Positions 1 through 9,206 of a stretch of 61,214 bases of DNA are shown here, one piece after another. The stretch covers positions 1 to 61,214 of the forward strand of contig NZ_JBNARB010000015.1 in the NCBI RefSeq assembly GCF_049723235.1, in the 5' to 3' direction. Under the pieces are notes generated by a model. That model saw only the letters and a list, made by a program, of their open reading frames with translations, had not been told where the DNA came from and made no database searches. Source of the DNA: Thermovenabulum sp049723235 (GTDB lineage Bacteria; Bacillota; Thermosediminibacteria; Thermosediminibacterales; Thermosediminibacteraceae). Each line of letters opens with the position of its first letter. Position 1 is the stretch's first letter. The translations under genes and the position numbers were made by a program.

Positions 1-68
1 GTGGTGAGATGGTGAGTTTTTAAAAAAAAACCTAAAAATACTTGACGCGATCGCATAAATGACAAATA

Positions 69-97
69 TTGTATTGAAAAAAATTAAATGATATAAT
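69..97 (+). promoter_or_regulatory. Predicted sigma-A promoter for dapF
   Basis: TTGTAT (69-74) and a perfect TATAAT (92-97) are separated by 17 bp, and dapF starts 46 bases further on. The first 60 bases of the window hold no gene I can recognise. Promoter assignment is from consensus matching only. Confidence 0.6.
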
Positions 98-142
98 TTA
101 TACTAATGATTTTTAGCGTAAAAAAGAGGGCGAGGGTGAAAA

Positions 143-985
143 ATGAAGTTTACAAAAATGCACGGTCTTGGAAATGATTTTATTGTAATTGATGGTTTTA
201 AAGAAGATATATCCATCATTGAAGAAAAAGCAAAAATTCTTTGTGATAGACATTTTGGTATTGGTGCAGATGGTATTTTAATTTTGTTGCCTTCCGATAT
301 TGCTGATTTAAAAATGAGGATAATTAATAGCGACGGCAGCGAAGCTACTATGTGCGGAAATGGGATCAGGTGCTTTGCCGTTTATGCCTATACGAGAAAA
401 ATAGTTAATAAAAAGAAAATGGAAATTGAAACCTTAGCAGGAATTATAAAACCCGAAATTATTGTCAATAAGGATATAGTAGAAGCGGTTAAAGTTGACA
501 TGGGATATTACAGTTTATTAAGGGAAGATATTCCTATGCTGGGAAATACTAAGGAAGAAGCGGTTGATTTTGATTTAATTGTCGATAATAGTAGTTTTAA
601 AGCCACCGCTGTTTCCATGGGGAATCCACACTGCGTAATTTTTACCGAGGATGTGGAAAGTATTCAATTAGAGAGTTTGGGTCCCAAAATTGAAAATCAC
701 CCATACTTTCCAAAGAGAACGAATGTAGAATTTGTTGAAGTGATTTCTGACAGTCAATTGAAAATGAAAGTATGGGAAAGGGGAGCGGGAATTACACTGG
801 CATGTGGTACGGGTGCCTGTGCAAGTGCGGTTGCTGCCCATAAAAAAGGATTTGTTAAAGATAAAGTTACTGTAAAATTGCCGGGAGGTGACTTATTTAT
901 AGAAATAATGGAAGATAAAAAAGTATTCATGACTGGGCCTGCAAAAGAAGTCTTTAGCGGAGAACTGGAACTATCATATTTATAA
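143..985 (+). CDS. dapF: Diaminopimelate epimerase DapF
   Basis: Converts LL- to meso-diaminopimelate, the last step before lysine and the supplier of the peptidoglycan cross-linking residue. The 280-aa length is normal for the family. Both halves of the pseudo-symmetric fold carry their catalytic cysteine: C71 in MCGNGIRCFA and C221 in ACGTGACAS, giving the cofactor-independent two-base racemase mechanism. The N-terminal MHGLGNDF motif is also typical. The ATG is preceded by a purine-rich GGGCGAGGGTG stretch. It is the first gene of the dapF-dapL pair, so DAP is probably made by the aminotransferase route (tetrahydrodipicolinate to LL-DAP to meso-DAP). Confidence 0.97.
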   Translation: MKFTKMHGLGNDFIVIDGFKEDISIIEEKAKILCDRHFGIGADGILILLPSDIADLKMRIINSDGSEATMCGNGIRCFAVYAYTRKIVNKKKMEIETLAGIIKPEIIVNKDIVEAVKVDMGYYSLLREDIPMLGNTKEEAVDFDLIVDNSSFKATAVSMGNPHCVIFTEDVESIQLESLGPKIENHPYFPKRTNVEFVEVISDSQLKMKVWERGAGITLACGTGACASAVAAHKKGFVKDKVTVKLPGGDLFIEIMEDKKVFMTGPAKEVFSGELELSYL

Positions 986-1027
986 TCATATAATTAAAAA
1001 ACTTACAAAAATTTGGAGGGGTTAGAG

Positions 1028-2188
1028 TTGGAACGTGCAGAACGAATAAAGAAGATACCACCTTACCTTTTTGCGCAAATTGACAAAAAAATATCTGAAC
1101 TTAAGAGCAAGGGTATAGATGTAATAAGTTTAGGAATTGGAGATCCCGATCTTCCGACACCACCCAATATAATAGAAGCGATGAAGAAAGCGGTGGAAGT
1201 CAAAGAATATCATAGGTATCCGGATTATGAAGGCTCTCTCGAATTTAGGGAAGCAGTTTCTACTTATTACAAAAATCGCTTTAATGTTGGTCTGGATCCC
1301 AAAAGTGAGGTAATGGCTTTAATTGGATCAAAGGAAGGAATTGCTCATATATTTTTAGCTTTTGTAAACCCTGGAGATTATGTTTTAATACCGGATCCTG
1401 CATATCCCGTATACAAAACTGCTGCAATTTTTGCCGGAGGAATTCCCTATACAATGCCACTACTGGAAGAGAATAATTTCCTCCCGGACTTTTCTAAAAT
1501 AGATGAAGAAATATTAAAAAAAGCCAAATTAATGTTTTTATGTTATCCCAATAACCCGACAGGGGCTGTGGCAAATGAAGAGTTTTTTATGGAGGCTATA
1601 GAACTTGCTAAAAAGTATGATATAATTTTATGTCATGATAGCGCTTATGCTGAAATTACATATGACGGATATAAAGCCCCGAGTATTCTTTCTTTCCCGG
1701 GAGCAAAGGATATAGCGGTTGAGTTTGGGTCTTTGTCGAAGCCTTATCGAATGACCGGGTGGAGGATTGGCTATGCTGTGGGCAACAGTGAAATAATTCA
1801 GGGTCTGGGTATAATTAAAACAAATGTGGATTCCGGTCAATTTACAGCTATACAAAAAGCGGGCATTGAAGCATTACTCGGGCCTCAGGATAGCATAAAA
1901 GAGATGAACGATATTTTTAAGAAAAGAAGAGACCTGGTTGTCAATACTTTAAGAGAGATTGGTATAGATGTAAAATCACCCAAGGCTACCTTTTATATTT
2001 GGGTGAAAGTTCCAGAAGGGTATACTTCCGCAAGTTTTGCAGAAAAATTAATAGAGCAGGCTGCTGTGGTTGTAACACCTGGAAGCGCGTATGGAGAATA
2101 CGGTGAAGGTTATGTGAGAATATCTCTTACAACCCCCGACCATAGATTGATGGAGGCAATGGAAAGAATTAAAAAAATTTCTTTTTAA
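1028..2188 (+). CDS. dapL: LL-diaminopimelate aminotransferase DapL
   Basis: PLP-dependent class I/II aminotransferase expected to convert tetrahydrodipicolinate directly to LL-DAP using glutamate, bypassing the succinyl or acetyl variants. The N-terminus (ERAERIKKIPPYLFAQID), the SLGIGDPDLPTP motif and YPNNPTGA match the DapL subgroup. The PLP lysine lies in SLSKPYRMTGWRIGY (K238) and the substrate arginine in EGYVRISL near the C-terminus. I start at TTG 1028 because TTG 1013 lies inside the GGAGGGG ribosome binding site. Its position immediately after dapF, which uses its product, strengthens the call over a generic aspartate aminotransferase. Confidence 0.92.
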   Translation: MERAERIKKIPPYLFAQIDKKISELKSKGIDVISLGIGDPDLPTPPNIIEAMKKAVEVKEYHRYPDYEGSLEFREAVSTYYKNRFNVGLDPKSEVMALIGSKEGIAHIFLAFVNPGDYVLIPDPAYPVYKTAAIFAGGIPYTMPLLEENNFLPDFSKIDEEILKKAKLMFLCYPNNPTGAVANEEFFMEAIELAKKYDIILCHDSAYAEITYDGYKAPSILSFPGAKDIAVEFGSLSKPYRMTGWRIGYAVGNSEIIQGLGIIKTNVDSGQFTAIQKAGIEALLGPQDSIKEMNDIFKKRRDLVVNTLREIGIDVKSPKATFYIWVKVPEGYTSASFAEKLIEQAAVVVTPGSAYGEYGEGYVRISLTTPDHRLMEAMERIKKISF

Positions 2189-2208
2189 AAAATAAAGGGC
2201 GTGATTAA

Positions 2209-3078
2209 ATGGCAAAAAGTATGACGGGGTATGGGAGAGGAAAATCTCTGAACGAGCCGGGTTGGGAAGTTGAAATAAGAACGGTAAACCATAGATTTTT
2301 AGACATCTATGTCAGGCTTCCGAAACCCTGGTTATATTTAGAAGAAAAGATACGAGGATTTATAAAAGAGCGTATTTCGCGGGGAAGGGTAGATGTATAT
2401 ATCGGTTACAGTTCTTTTAATCTCGAGAGGGAGATTAAAACCGATGATAAGGCTATTGAAGCTTTATACAAAAAGCTTTTAGAATTAAAAGAAAAGATAG
2501 GCTTTGAGGGTCCAATTTCATTAGAGCTCCTCTCCCTTCTTCCGGATATTTTTAGAGTGGAAAAAAATGTGGAAGATGAAGAGTTGTGGCTTTCTTTAAA
2601 ACCGGTATTGGAAGAAGCTGTATTGAATTTAAACTACATGAGAGAAGAAGAGGGTAAAAATTTATTGGCGGACATTTCAAAAAGGTTAAATTCGATTAAC
2701 CAGAAATTAGAAATAATTAGATCCCGAAGGGAAATTAACTTGAAAGAATATAAGAGCAGATTGGAAAAAAGGATATCGGAAATTCTTGAAAAAGAAATCC
2801 TTGATAATGAGAGATTGGAGATGGAAGTTGCTTATTTTGCAGAGAGATCCGATATAAATGAAGAATTGGTGAGAATTGAAAGCCATATTATTCAATTCAC
2901 TAATTTATTTGATTCCGATGAGCCCGTTGGGAAAAAGATGGATTTTATTGCTCAGGAAATGTTCAGAGAGATAAATACCATTGCTGCCAAAAGTGCGGAT
3001 TATGTAATTTCAAAACAGGTTATTGACATTAAAAGCGAGCTTGAAAAAATAAGGGAACAGGTTCAGAATTTAGAATAA
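2209..3078 (+). CDS. yloC: YicC/YloC family endoribonuclease-like protein
   Basis: 289 aa, beginning with the diagnostic MAKSMTGYGRG. It has the two family blocks: an N-terminal YicC-like part (about 1-155) and a C-terminal DUF1732-type part (about 205-289) with RSDINEELVRI and GKKMDFIAQEMFREINTIAAK. A helical segment lies between them (about 155-205). E. coli YicC has been reported to take part in small-RNA and mRNA cleavage; the role in Firmicutes is less clear, so an RNase function here is inference. It sits just upstream of remA and gmk, the order found in Bacillus (yloC-remA-gmk-rpoZ). Confidence 0.9.
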   Translation: MAKSMTGYGRGKSLNEPGWEVEIRTVNHRFLDIYVRLPKPWLYLEEKIRGFIKERISRGRVDVYIGYSSFNLEREIKTDDKAIEALYKKLLELKEKIGFEGPISLELLSLLPDIFRVEKNVEDEELWLSLKPVLEEAVLNLNYMREEEGKNLLADISKRLNSINQKLEIIRSRREINLKEYKSRLEKRISEILEKEILDNERLEMEVAYFAERSDINEELVRIESHIIQFTNLFDSDEPVGKKMDFIAQEMFREINTIAAKSADYVISKQVIDIKSELEKIREQVQNLE

Positions 3079-3100
3079 TATTACCAGGAGGGAATATTTT

Positions 3101-3382
3101 GTGGACATAAAATTAGTTAATATTGGTTTTGGTAATATAGTTTCTGCCAATAGAATTATTGCAATAGTAAGTCCAGAATCTGCACCTATAAAAAGAATTA
3201 TTCAAGAAGCAAGGGATAGAGGAATGCTTATTGATGCTACTTATGGCAGGAGGACTCGTGCTGTAATTATTACCGATAGTGATCATGTTATATTATCTGC
3301 CGTGCAGCCAGAAACGGTAGCAAATAGATTAAGCGAAAAGGAAATTGAAGAAGAGGAAATTGAAGAGGAAGAAGTAAAATAG
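3101..3382 (+). CDS. remA: RemA/DUF370 regulatory protein
   Basis: Small DNA-binding regulator of the RemA (YlzA) family, which in B. subtilis activates extracellular-matrix operons and osmoprotection genes. The 93-aa protein carries the conserved IGFGN, SPESAPIKRI and ATYGRRTRAVIITDS blocks. The last 15 residues are a nearly pure Glu/Lys acidic tail not needed by the family core. Start is GTG 3101, preceded by CAGGAGGG. The target genes in this organism cannot be read from the window, so only the family call is firm. Confidence 0.92.
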   Translation: MDIKLVNIGFGNIVSANRIIAIVSPESAPIKRIIQEARDRGMLIDATYGRRTRAVIITDSDHVILSAVQPETVANRLSEKEIEEEEIEEEEVK

Positions 3383-3395
3383 GAGAGTAGAAATT

Positions 3396-3998
3396 ATGAA
3401 TAATAAGGGAATGCTTATAGTTCTATCGGGACCGTCGGGGGCGGGTAAAGGAACAGTATGCAGCAAATTGCTGGAAAGAAACACCAATATCGCCCTTTCT
3501 ATTTCTTATACCACTCGCTCTCCAAGACCCGGAGAAAAAAATGGGGTTAATTACTTTTTTACAGATAAAGAGAATTTTGAAAGGATGATTAAAGAAGGAT
3601 GCTTTTTAGAATGGGCAAATGTATATAACAATTACTACGGCACCCCAAAAAAGTTCGTAGAAGAAAAGATAAATAACGGACAGGATGTAATTTTAGAAAT
3701 TGATATACAGGGAGCAAAACAAATAAAACAAAACTGGAAGGATGCCGTTTTTATTTTTATACTTCCTCCTAACCTGGAAGAATTAAAAAGAAGGATTGAA
3801 AAGAGGGGAAGTGAAACAGAAGAATCATTAAGACTTAGATTGATGTGTGCCTTAGACGAATTAAAAGCCCTTTCGTCTTACGATTATGTAATCGTTAATG
3901 ATGATATAGATAAAGCAGTAGAGAAATTACAAGCCATAATTCTGGCTGAAAAATGCAGGGTTTACAGGAATCAGGATTTAATAAATAAAATGCATTAA
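3396..3998 (+). CDS. gmk: Guanylate kinase
   Basis: Phosphorylates GMP to GDP with ATP, linking purine salvage and (p)ppGpp metabolism to GTP supply. The 200-aa protein has the P-loop GPSGAGKGTV (about 12-21), the GMP-binding SYTTRSPRPGEKNGVNYFF segment, the DVILEIDIQGAKQIK strand and the lid region KRGSETEESLRLRL. It is followed 16 bases later by rpoZ, a pairing conserved across Firmicutes and proteobacteria. Confidence 0.97.
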   Translation: MNNKGMLIVLSGPSGAGKGTVCSKLLERNTNIALSISYTTRSPRPGEKNGVNYFFTDKENFERMIKEGCFLEWANVYNNYYGTPKKFVEEKINNGQDVILEIDIQGAKQIKQNWKDAVFIFILPPNLEELKRRIEKRGSETEESLRLRLMCALDELKALSSYDYVIVNDDIDKAVEKLQAIILAEKCRVYRNQDLINKMH

Positions 3999-4014
3999 GG
4001 GGTGAGGGTAATAT

Positions 4015-4215
4015 ATGATGTATCCTTCAATTGACTCTTTAACTGCAAAATTCGATAGTAAATATACCATTGTGGTTGCTGCTGCAAAAAGAGCAAGACA
4101 ACTGGTGGAAGGAGCTCCCAAATTAGTAGATGTAAAGACTACCAAACCCGTTTCCATAGCACTTTTTGAATTGGATGCGGGTAAAATTAAAGTAGAACGA
4201 ATTAAAACAAAATAA
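4015..4215 (+). CDS. rpoZ: RNA polymerase omega subunit
   Basis: 66-aa omega subunit that helps beta-prime fold and stabilises core RNA polymerase. The YPSIDSL opening, SKYTIVVAAAKRARQL and KPVSIALFEL are the conserved blocks. Two adjacent ATG codons (4015 and 4018) both fit the upstream GGGTGAGGG site. It lies in the conserved gmk-rpoZ-coaBC order. Confidence 0.94.
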   Translation: MMYPSIDSLTAKFDSKYTIVVAAAKRARQLVEGAPKLVDVKTTKPVSIALFELDAGKIKVERIKTK

Positions 4216-4230
4216 AAGGACGGATTTGAG

Positions 4231-5436
4231 ATGCTAAAAGGTAAATTCATTTTATTAGGGGTAACCGGCAGCATCGCTGCTTATAAGGCTTGTGAATTAA
4301 CAAGACTTTTTAAAAAAAGGGGAGCTTATGTGCAGGTCGTAATGACGGAATCGGCCTGTAAATTCGTAGCTCCCCTTACTTTTCAGATACTTTCCGAGAA
4401 TCCCGTAATAAAAGATATGTTTAAAGAGCCTTCCAATTGGGAAGTTGAACATGTATCCCTCGCGGATAAAACAGATATTTTTGTTATTGCTCCCGCTACA
4501 GCTAATATTATTGCTAAATTAGCTTCCGGAATTGCGGATGATATGCTGACAACCACATTTTTAGCTACAAAGGCTACAAAAATTATAGTTCCGGCTATGA
4601 ACGTAAATATGTATGAAAATTCCATCACCCAGAGAAACATAAATATTTTAAAAATGAACGGATGCTATGTTATGGAACCGGATGAGGGCTTTTTGGCCTG
4701 TGGCAAGATAGGTAAAGGAAGATTTCCGGACCCGGAAGATATTATTGACTATGTGGAAAAAGTTGCAGTAAAACAGGAAGATTTAAAAGGGATCAAAATT
4801 TTAATAACCGCAGGACCGACGAGAGAGTATTTTGATCCGATAAGGTTTATCTCAAATAGGTCGTCGGGGAAAATGGGTTATAAAATAGCGGAAGCTGCCT
4901 TAGAAAGAGGAGCCGAGGTTGCGTTGATTTCCGGGCCGGTAAGTATTTCACCTCCCGAAAAATTACATTTATTTCATAAAGTGGAAACGGCAGAAGAAAT
5001 GAAAAATAAGGTTAATGAGCTTTTCCGGTGGGCTGATGTAATTATAAAAGCAGCAGCTGTTTCCGATTATCGCCCAAAGCATAAAAGTGAACATAAGATA
5101 AAAAAATCTGATGAGGAAATTATTATTGAACTTGTTAAAAATCCCGATATTTTGAAGGAGCTCGGAGAAAAAAAAGGAGAAAAAATATTGGTGGGTTTTG
5201 CTGCCGAGACGGATCTTCCTGAAGGAAATGCAAGAGAAAAATTAATTAAAAAGAACCTTGACATGATAGTTTTAAATGATGTGACAAAACAGGGTGCCGG
5301 TTTTGAGGTGGATACAAATATTGTAAAAATTTTATACAAGAGTGGAAGAATAGAAGAATTTCCGTTATTGAGTAAAAAAGAAGTAGCTCATCTGATTTTA
5401 GATAGAATAAAGGCGATATTAAAAGAGCGTGCTTAA
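4231..5436 (+). CDS. coaBC: Bifunctional phosphopantothenoylcysteine decarboxylase / phosphopantothenate-cysteine ligase
   Basis: Catalyses two consecutive coenzyme A steps. The N-terminal FMN-binding CoaC domain (about 1-185) shows GVTGSIAAYKACE, the active-site histidine in EVEHVSLA, the substrate clamp PAMNVNMYEN and the cysteine of LACGKIGKGR. The C-terminal CoaB domain (about 190-401) begins with ITAGPTREYFDPIRFISN and has GFAAET and NDV motifs. The 401-aa length is standard. The last codons and stop overlap the 5' arm of the structured intergenic element described separately. Confidence 0.96.
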   Translation: MLKGKFILLGVTGSIAAYKACELTRLFKKRGAYVQVVMTESACKFVAPLTFQILSENPVIKDMFKEPSNWEVEHVSLADKTDIFVIAPATANIIAKLASGIADDMLTTTFLATKATKIIVPAMNVNMYENSITQRNINILKMNGCYVMEPDEGFLACGKIGKGRFPDPEDIIDYVEKVAVKQEDLKGIKILITAGPTREYFDPIRFISNRSSGKMGYKIAEAALERGAEVALISGPVSISPPEKLHLFHKVETAEEMKNKVNELFRWADVIIKAAAVSDYRPKHKSEHKIKKSDEEIIIELVKNPDILKELGEKKGEKILVGFAAETDLPEGNAREKLIKKNLDMIVLNDVTKQGAGFEVDTNIVKILYKSGRIEEFPLLSKKEVAHLILDRIKAILKERA

Positions 5437-5516
5437 ATCCGCCTGCTGGGAAAAAGCACGCTTTAAAAGGCGGACAAAAATAGCCCAGCCTCAAATGTGC
5501 CTTTTTGGCACTTTGA
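5426..5516 (+). other. Structured coaBC-priA intergenic RNA with pseudoknot potential
   Basis: Three complementary pairs occur in crossing order. A is AGCGTGCTT 5426-5434 with AAGCACGCT 5454-5462. B is TCCGCCT 5438-5444 with AGGCGGA 5468-5474. C is GCTGGG 5445-5450 with CCCAGC 5484-5489. An independent hairpin follows (5491-5501 with 5507-5516, one bulge). A plus B fit an H-type pseudoknot with a 3-nt first loop. There is no T-run, so it does not read as a simple terminator. It could be a priA leader or an unassigned cis-element; I do not match it to a known family. Confidence 0.4.
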
Positions 5517-5532
5517 GTAAACAGGTACAGGG

Positions 5533-7755
5533 TTGAAAAAAATAGCTAAAATTGCGGTAGATGTTAAACACCCCAGGGTCAAGGGGGAATATTCTTATAT
5601 AATTCCGGAGGAATTAATAGAAAAAATTAGAATTGGTAGCAGGGTATTAGTGCCTTTTAATAACAAAAAAACCCGGGGATTTGTTGTAGATTTTGAAGAG
5701 GAAGAGTTGATAGATGAAAAACTGAGAAATAAATTAAAAAGCATAATTGAAGTAGAAGAGGTAGCAATACCGGAAGCTTTGATAGATCTGGCTAAAAGTC
5801 TTTCTGAATACTATGGAGCTTATTTAATTGATTTTTTAAAATTGATGTGTCCCGTAAAAAGTGGACTAAAGAAAACTGTAATATATAAGATTAACAGACA
5901 ATTTACCGATAGCTTGAATTCCGATATTCAAAAAAAAATATATTTATTTTTACTGAATAGGGAAAGAGCTTCCATAGAGGAGATATCAAGAGCAACGGGA
6001 ATAGAAAAAGAAAAAGTGAGAAATGGGCTCAATGCTCTTTATAAGAAAAATGCCGTTTTTAAAGAATACGATGCGGCCAATAGGGCAAAAATGAAATATT
6101 CCTTGGGAAATGATAATGACTATAATTGCAATTCTCATGAAATAAATCTTTCAGTAGAGCAAAAAGATGCTATTAAAACTATTTTAAAAAATTTTGATGA
6201 ACAAAAAAAACCTGTTCTGTTATTCGGCGTAACGGGCAGCGGAAAGACGGAAGTTTATATAAGAGTGATTGAGGAGGTAATATCAAGAGGCAAAGGCGCT
6301 ATTTTCCTGGTTCCGGAAATTTCCCTGACACCTCAGGTAGTGGATATCTTTCAGAGGAGATTTCCGGGGAAAATAGCGATTTTACACAGCGCACTTACTG
6401 ATGGAGAAAGATTTGACGAATGGGTAAGAATTATAAGAGGGGAAGTAAATATTGTTATTGGAGCTCGTTCAGCCATTTTTGCTCCTGTAAAAAATTTAGG
6501 AATTATAGTGCTGGACGAAGAACATGAAACTTCTTATAAGCAATCGGAGTACCCTTTTTACGATGCAAGGATTGTGGCCAGATTGAGAGCAAAAAAAGAG
6601 GATGTATTATTAATTTTCGGAAGTGCTACTCCTTCGTTGGAAAGCATATATGAGGTGCAAAGAGGTAATTTCTTGTTGATAAAAATGAGGAAAAGAATTA
6701 ATAATAGACCTTTGCCTGCCTTTGAAATTATTGATATGAGGGAAGAATTGAAAAAAGGTAATAAAAGCATTTTCAGCCGCCGTTTGATTGAAGAATTAGA
6801 AAATACAATAGCAAGAAAAGAACAGGCTATTTTGTTTTTAAATCGAAGAGGTTATTCAACTTTTGTTTTATGCAGGGATTGCGGATATGTGGCAAAATGC
6901 CCTCATTGTGATATATCCTTGGTTTATCACTTAGAAGATAAATCTTTAAAATGTCATTACTGTGACTTTAAAGTAAAAGCTTTAGAAACATGTCCTAAAT
7001 GTAAAGGTAATAAAATAGGTTATTACGGAACGGGAACCGAAAAAATTGAGGAGGAAATAAAAAGATTTATACCGGAAATTAAAACTGTGAGAATTGATGC
7101 CGATGTAGTTTCTAAAAAAGGAATGATGTTAAGAGAGAAATTACTGGAATTCAAAACGGGAAGGGCCAACGTTTTAATAGGGACCCAAACTATCGCAAAA
7201 GGGCTTGATTTTCCAAAGGTTTCTTTAATAGGGATAGTTTTGGCAGATATAACATTAAATATTCCTGATTTTCGTTCAGGGGAAAGGACATTTCAACTTA
7301 TAACCCAGGTTGCGGGAAGAGCGGGCAGAGGACTTACCGGTGGGAAAGTTCTGATTCAAACCTATTATCCTGAATCCTATGTTATTAGGGCGGCGGTAAA
7401 CTATGATTTAAATAATTTTTTTAAACAGGAACTAAAAAATAGAAAAGAATTTAATTATCCTCCTTTCTGCCATCTTTTAAACATAACCCTTTCGGGAAAG
7501 GATAAGGAGTATGTTGAAGATTTATCCTGGAAAATATGTGAGGTGTTAAAAAGGTGTATTGAGGAGGATGTAGAAATTTTAGGACCCATACCTGCTCTTA
7601 GGTTTAAAATTAAAGATAATTTTCGGTACAATATACTTATGAAAAGTAAGAAATATACACCTTTAATTCAAGCTCAAAAACAGCTTAAGGAAATTTCGGC
7701 TAAAGAAGAGAAGGTTAAATTTTCCTGGGATTTAGATCCTTATGAGCTTTTATAG
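5533..7755 (+). CDS. priA: Primosomal replication restart helicase PriA
   Basis: Superfamily 2 DNA helicase that recognises stalled forks and reloads the replicative helicase. The N-terminal 3'-end-binding and winged-helix part spans about 1-200. It is followed by the Walker A motif GVTGSGKTEVY, Walker B DEEHETSYKQ, motif III GSATPSLES, an inserted zinc module with eight cysteines (CRDC, CPHC, CHYC, CPKC), and QVAGRAGRG in helicase lobe 2. 740 aa is normal. Start is TTG 5533, with only a weak AGGTACAGGG upstream site directly after the structured intergenic element, so translation may be modulated. Confidence 0.96.
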   Translation: MKKIAKIAVDVKHPRVKGEYSYIIPEELIEKIRIGSRVLVPFNNKKTRGFVVDFEEEELIDEKLRNKLKSIIEVEEVAIPEALIDLAKSLSEYYGAYLIDFLKLMCPVKSGLKKTVIYKINRQFTDSLNSDIQKKIYLFLLNRERASIEEISRATGIEKEKVRNGLNALYKKNAVFKEYDAANRAKMKYSLGNDNDYNCNSHEINLSVEQKDAIKTILKNFDEQKKPVLLFGVTGSGKTEVYIRVIEEVISRGKGAIFLVPEISLTPQVVDIFQRRFPGKIAILHSALTDGERFDEWVRIIRGEVNIVIGARSAIFAPVKNLGIIVLDEEHETSYKQSEYPFYDARIVARLRAKKEDVLLIFGSATPSLESIYEVQRGNFLLIKMRKRINNRPLPAFEIIDMREELKKGNKSIFSRRLIEELENTIARKEQAILFLNRRGYSTFVLCRDCGYVAKCPHCDISLVYHLEDKSLKCHYCDFKVKALETCPKCKGNKIGYYGTGTEKIEEEIKRFIPEIKTVRIDADVVSKKGMMLREKLLEFKTGRANVLIGTQTIAKGLDFPKVSLIGIVLADITLNIPDFRSGERTFQLITQVAGRAGRGLTGGKVLIQTYYPESYVIRAAVNYDLNNFFKQELKNRKEFNYPPFCHLLNITLSGKDKEYVEDLSWKICEVLKRCIEEDVEILGPIPALRFKIKDNFRYNILMKSKKYTPLIQAQKQLKEISAKEEKVKFSWDLDPYELL

Positions 7756-7803
7756 TGATTTTATAGTGAAAATAAATTCAAAATAGTTTTAAGGAGGCAA
7801 GCC

Positions 7804-8271
7804 ATGGCTTACAGAGAAATAAGAAAATTAGGAGATGACATATTAAGAAAAAAAGCAAGAGAGGTAACTATTTTTGATAATAGGCTTAAGATGCTTATAG
7901 AAGATATGGCGGAGACTATGAAAAAAGCAAGCGGTATTGGTCTTGCTGCACCTCAGGTCGGAATATTAAAAAGGGTAATAATAGTGGATATAGGAGAAGG
8001 TTTGAACGTTTTTATTAATCCGGAAATTATTGAAATGGATGGTGAGATAATAGATGTGGAAGGTTGTTTAAGTATACCGGGAGTTTATGGTGAAGTGGCA
8101 AGGCCTCAAAGGCTAAAGGTGAAGGCAAAGGATGAAAAGGGTTTGGATTTTGAACTTGAGGCGGAGGGTCTATTTGCAAGGGCTATTTGCCATGAGATCG
8201 ATCATTTAAATGGTGTTTTATTCATAGACAAAGCAAATAATATTATCGAAGAAAAAAAAGGTGATGAATAG
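7804..8271 (+). CDS. def: Peptide deformylase
   Basis: Removes the N-formyl group from nascent proteins. All three metal-site motifs are present: GIGLAAPQVG, EGCLSIPG (metal-ligand Cys) and HEIDHLNG (two His and the catalytic Glu). 155 aa is the usual size for the clostridial type. It starts at ATG 7804 behind AAGGAGGCAAGCC and is followed two bases later by fmt, the enzyme that adds the formyl group to initiator tRNA. Confidence 0.97.
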   Translation: MAYREIRKLGDDILRKKAREVTIFDNRLKMLIEDMAETMKKASGIGLAAPQVGILKRVIIVDIGEGLNVFINPEIIEMDGEIIDVEGCLSIPGVYGEVARPQRLKVKAKDEKGLDFELEAEGLFARAICHEIDHLNGVLFIDKANNIIEEKKGDE

Positions 8272-8273
8272 CT

Positions 8274-9206
8274 ATGAAAATAATTTTCATGGGGACCCCC
8301 CAATTTGCCGTTCCTTCACTAAATGTTTTACTGGAAAATAAATATGAGGTAATAGCGGTAGTAACTCAACCGGATAAACCAAAAGGGCGAAAACAAATTT
8401 TAACTCCACCTGAGGTAAAAGTACAAGCACTGAAATTTAATATTCCCGTTCTACAGCCCGAAAAGGTAAAACAACCGGATATTGTAAAAAAGTTAGAAGA
8501 GTTAAAACCCGATTTAATTGTAGTAGTAGCTTTTGGGCAAATCCTTCCTCAGAGCATATTGAAGATACCTGCTATTGGCTGTATTAATGTACATGCCTCC
8601 CTTCTCCCTAAATATAGAGGAGCTGCCCCCATACAATGGGCAATAATTAATGGAGAAAGGGAAACCGGTGTAACCATAATGTGGATGGATGAAGGAATGG
8701 ATACTGGTGATATTTTTTTACAGGAGAAGATAGTTATTGAAGATAACTGGACCAGCGAGGATTTATCGATCAGGCTTTCCAAACTTGGAGCGGATCTTTT
8801 ATTAAAGAGTATAAAAGAAATTGAAAGGGGTAATCTTTTAAGGACTCCCCAGGAGGATAAAAAAGCGACATATGCTCCTATTTTAAAAAAGGAACATGGA
8901 CTTATATACTGGAATAAAAGTGCTAAGGAAATATATAATTTGATACGAGGCACATATCCCTGGCCCGGAGCTTATACATTTTTTAAAGGACAGGAAATAA
9001 AAGTATGGAAAGCACAACATAGAGAGGATCAAAACGAAAAACCCGGGAAAATAATTAAAATTCTAAAAAATGAGGGGATTTTGGTGGGTACAGGCGATGG
9101 CACCCTATTAATTACTGAACTTCAGGAGTCTGGAGGAAAGAGAATGAAAGCATGGGATTATGTAATAGGGCATCCTATGTCAGAAGGTGATGAATTTGGA
9201 AATTGA
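8274..9206 (+). CDS. fmt: Methionyl-tRNA formyltransferase
   Basis: Transfers a formyl group from 10-formyl-THF to Met-tRNA(fMet). The N-terminal formyltransferase domain has MGTPQFAVPSL, the catalytic region NVHASLLPKYRGAAPIQWAI and the DTGDIF motif. The C-terminal OB-like domain (about 205-310) has IRGTYPWPGAYTFF. 310 aa is normal. Its 3' end overlaps the start of rsmB, indicating translational coupling. Confidence 0.97.
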   Translation: MKIIFMGTPQFAVPSLNVLLENKYEVIAVVTQPDKPKGRKQILTPPEVKVQALKFNIPVLQPEKVKQPDIVKKLEELKPDLIVVVAFGQILPQSILKIPAIGCINVHASLLPKYRGAAPIQWAIINGERETGVTIMWMDEGMDTGDIFLQEKIVIEDNWTSEDLSIRLSKLGADLLLKSIKEIERGNLLRTPQEDKKATYAPILKKEHGLIYWNKSAKEIYNLIRGTYPWPGAYTFFKGQEIKVWKAQHREDQNEKPGKIIKILKNEGILVGTGDGTLLITELQESGGKRMKAWDYVIGHPMSEGDEFGN

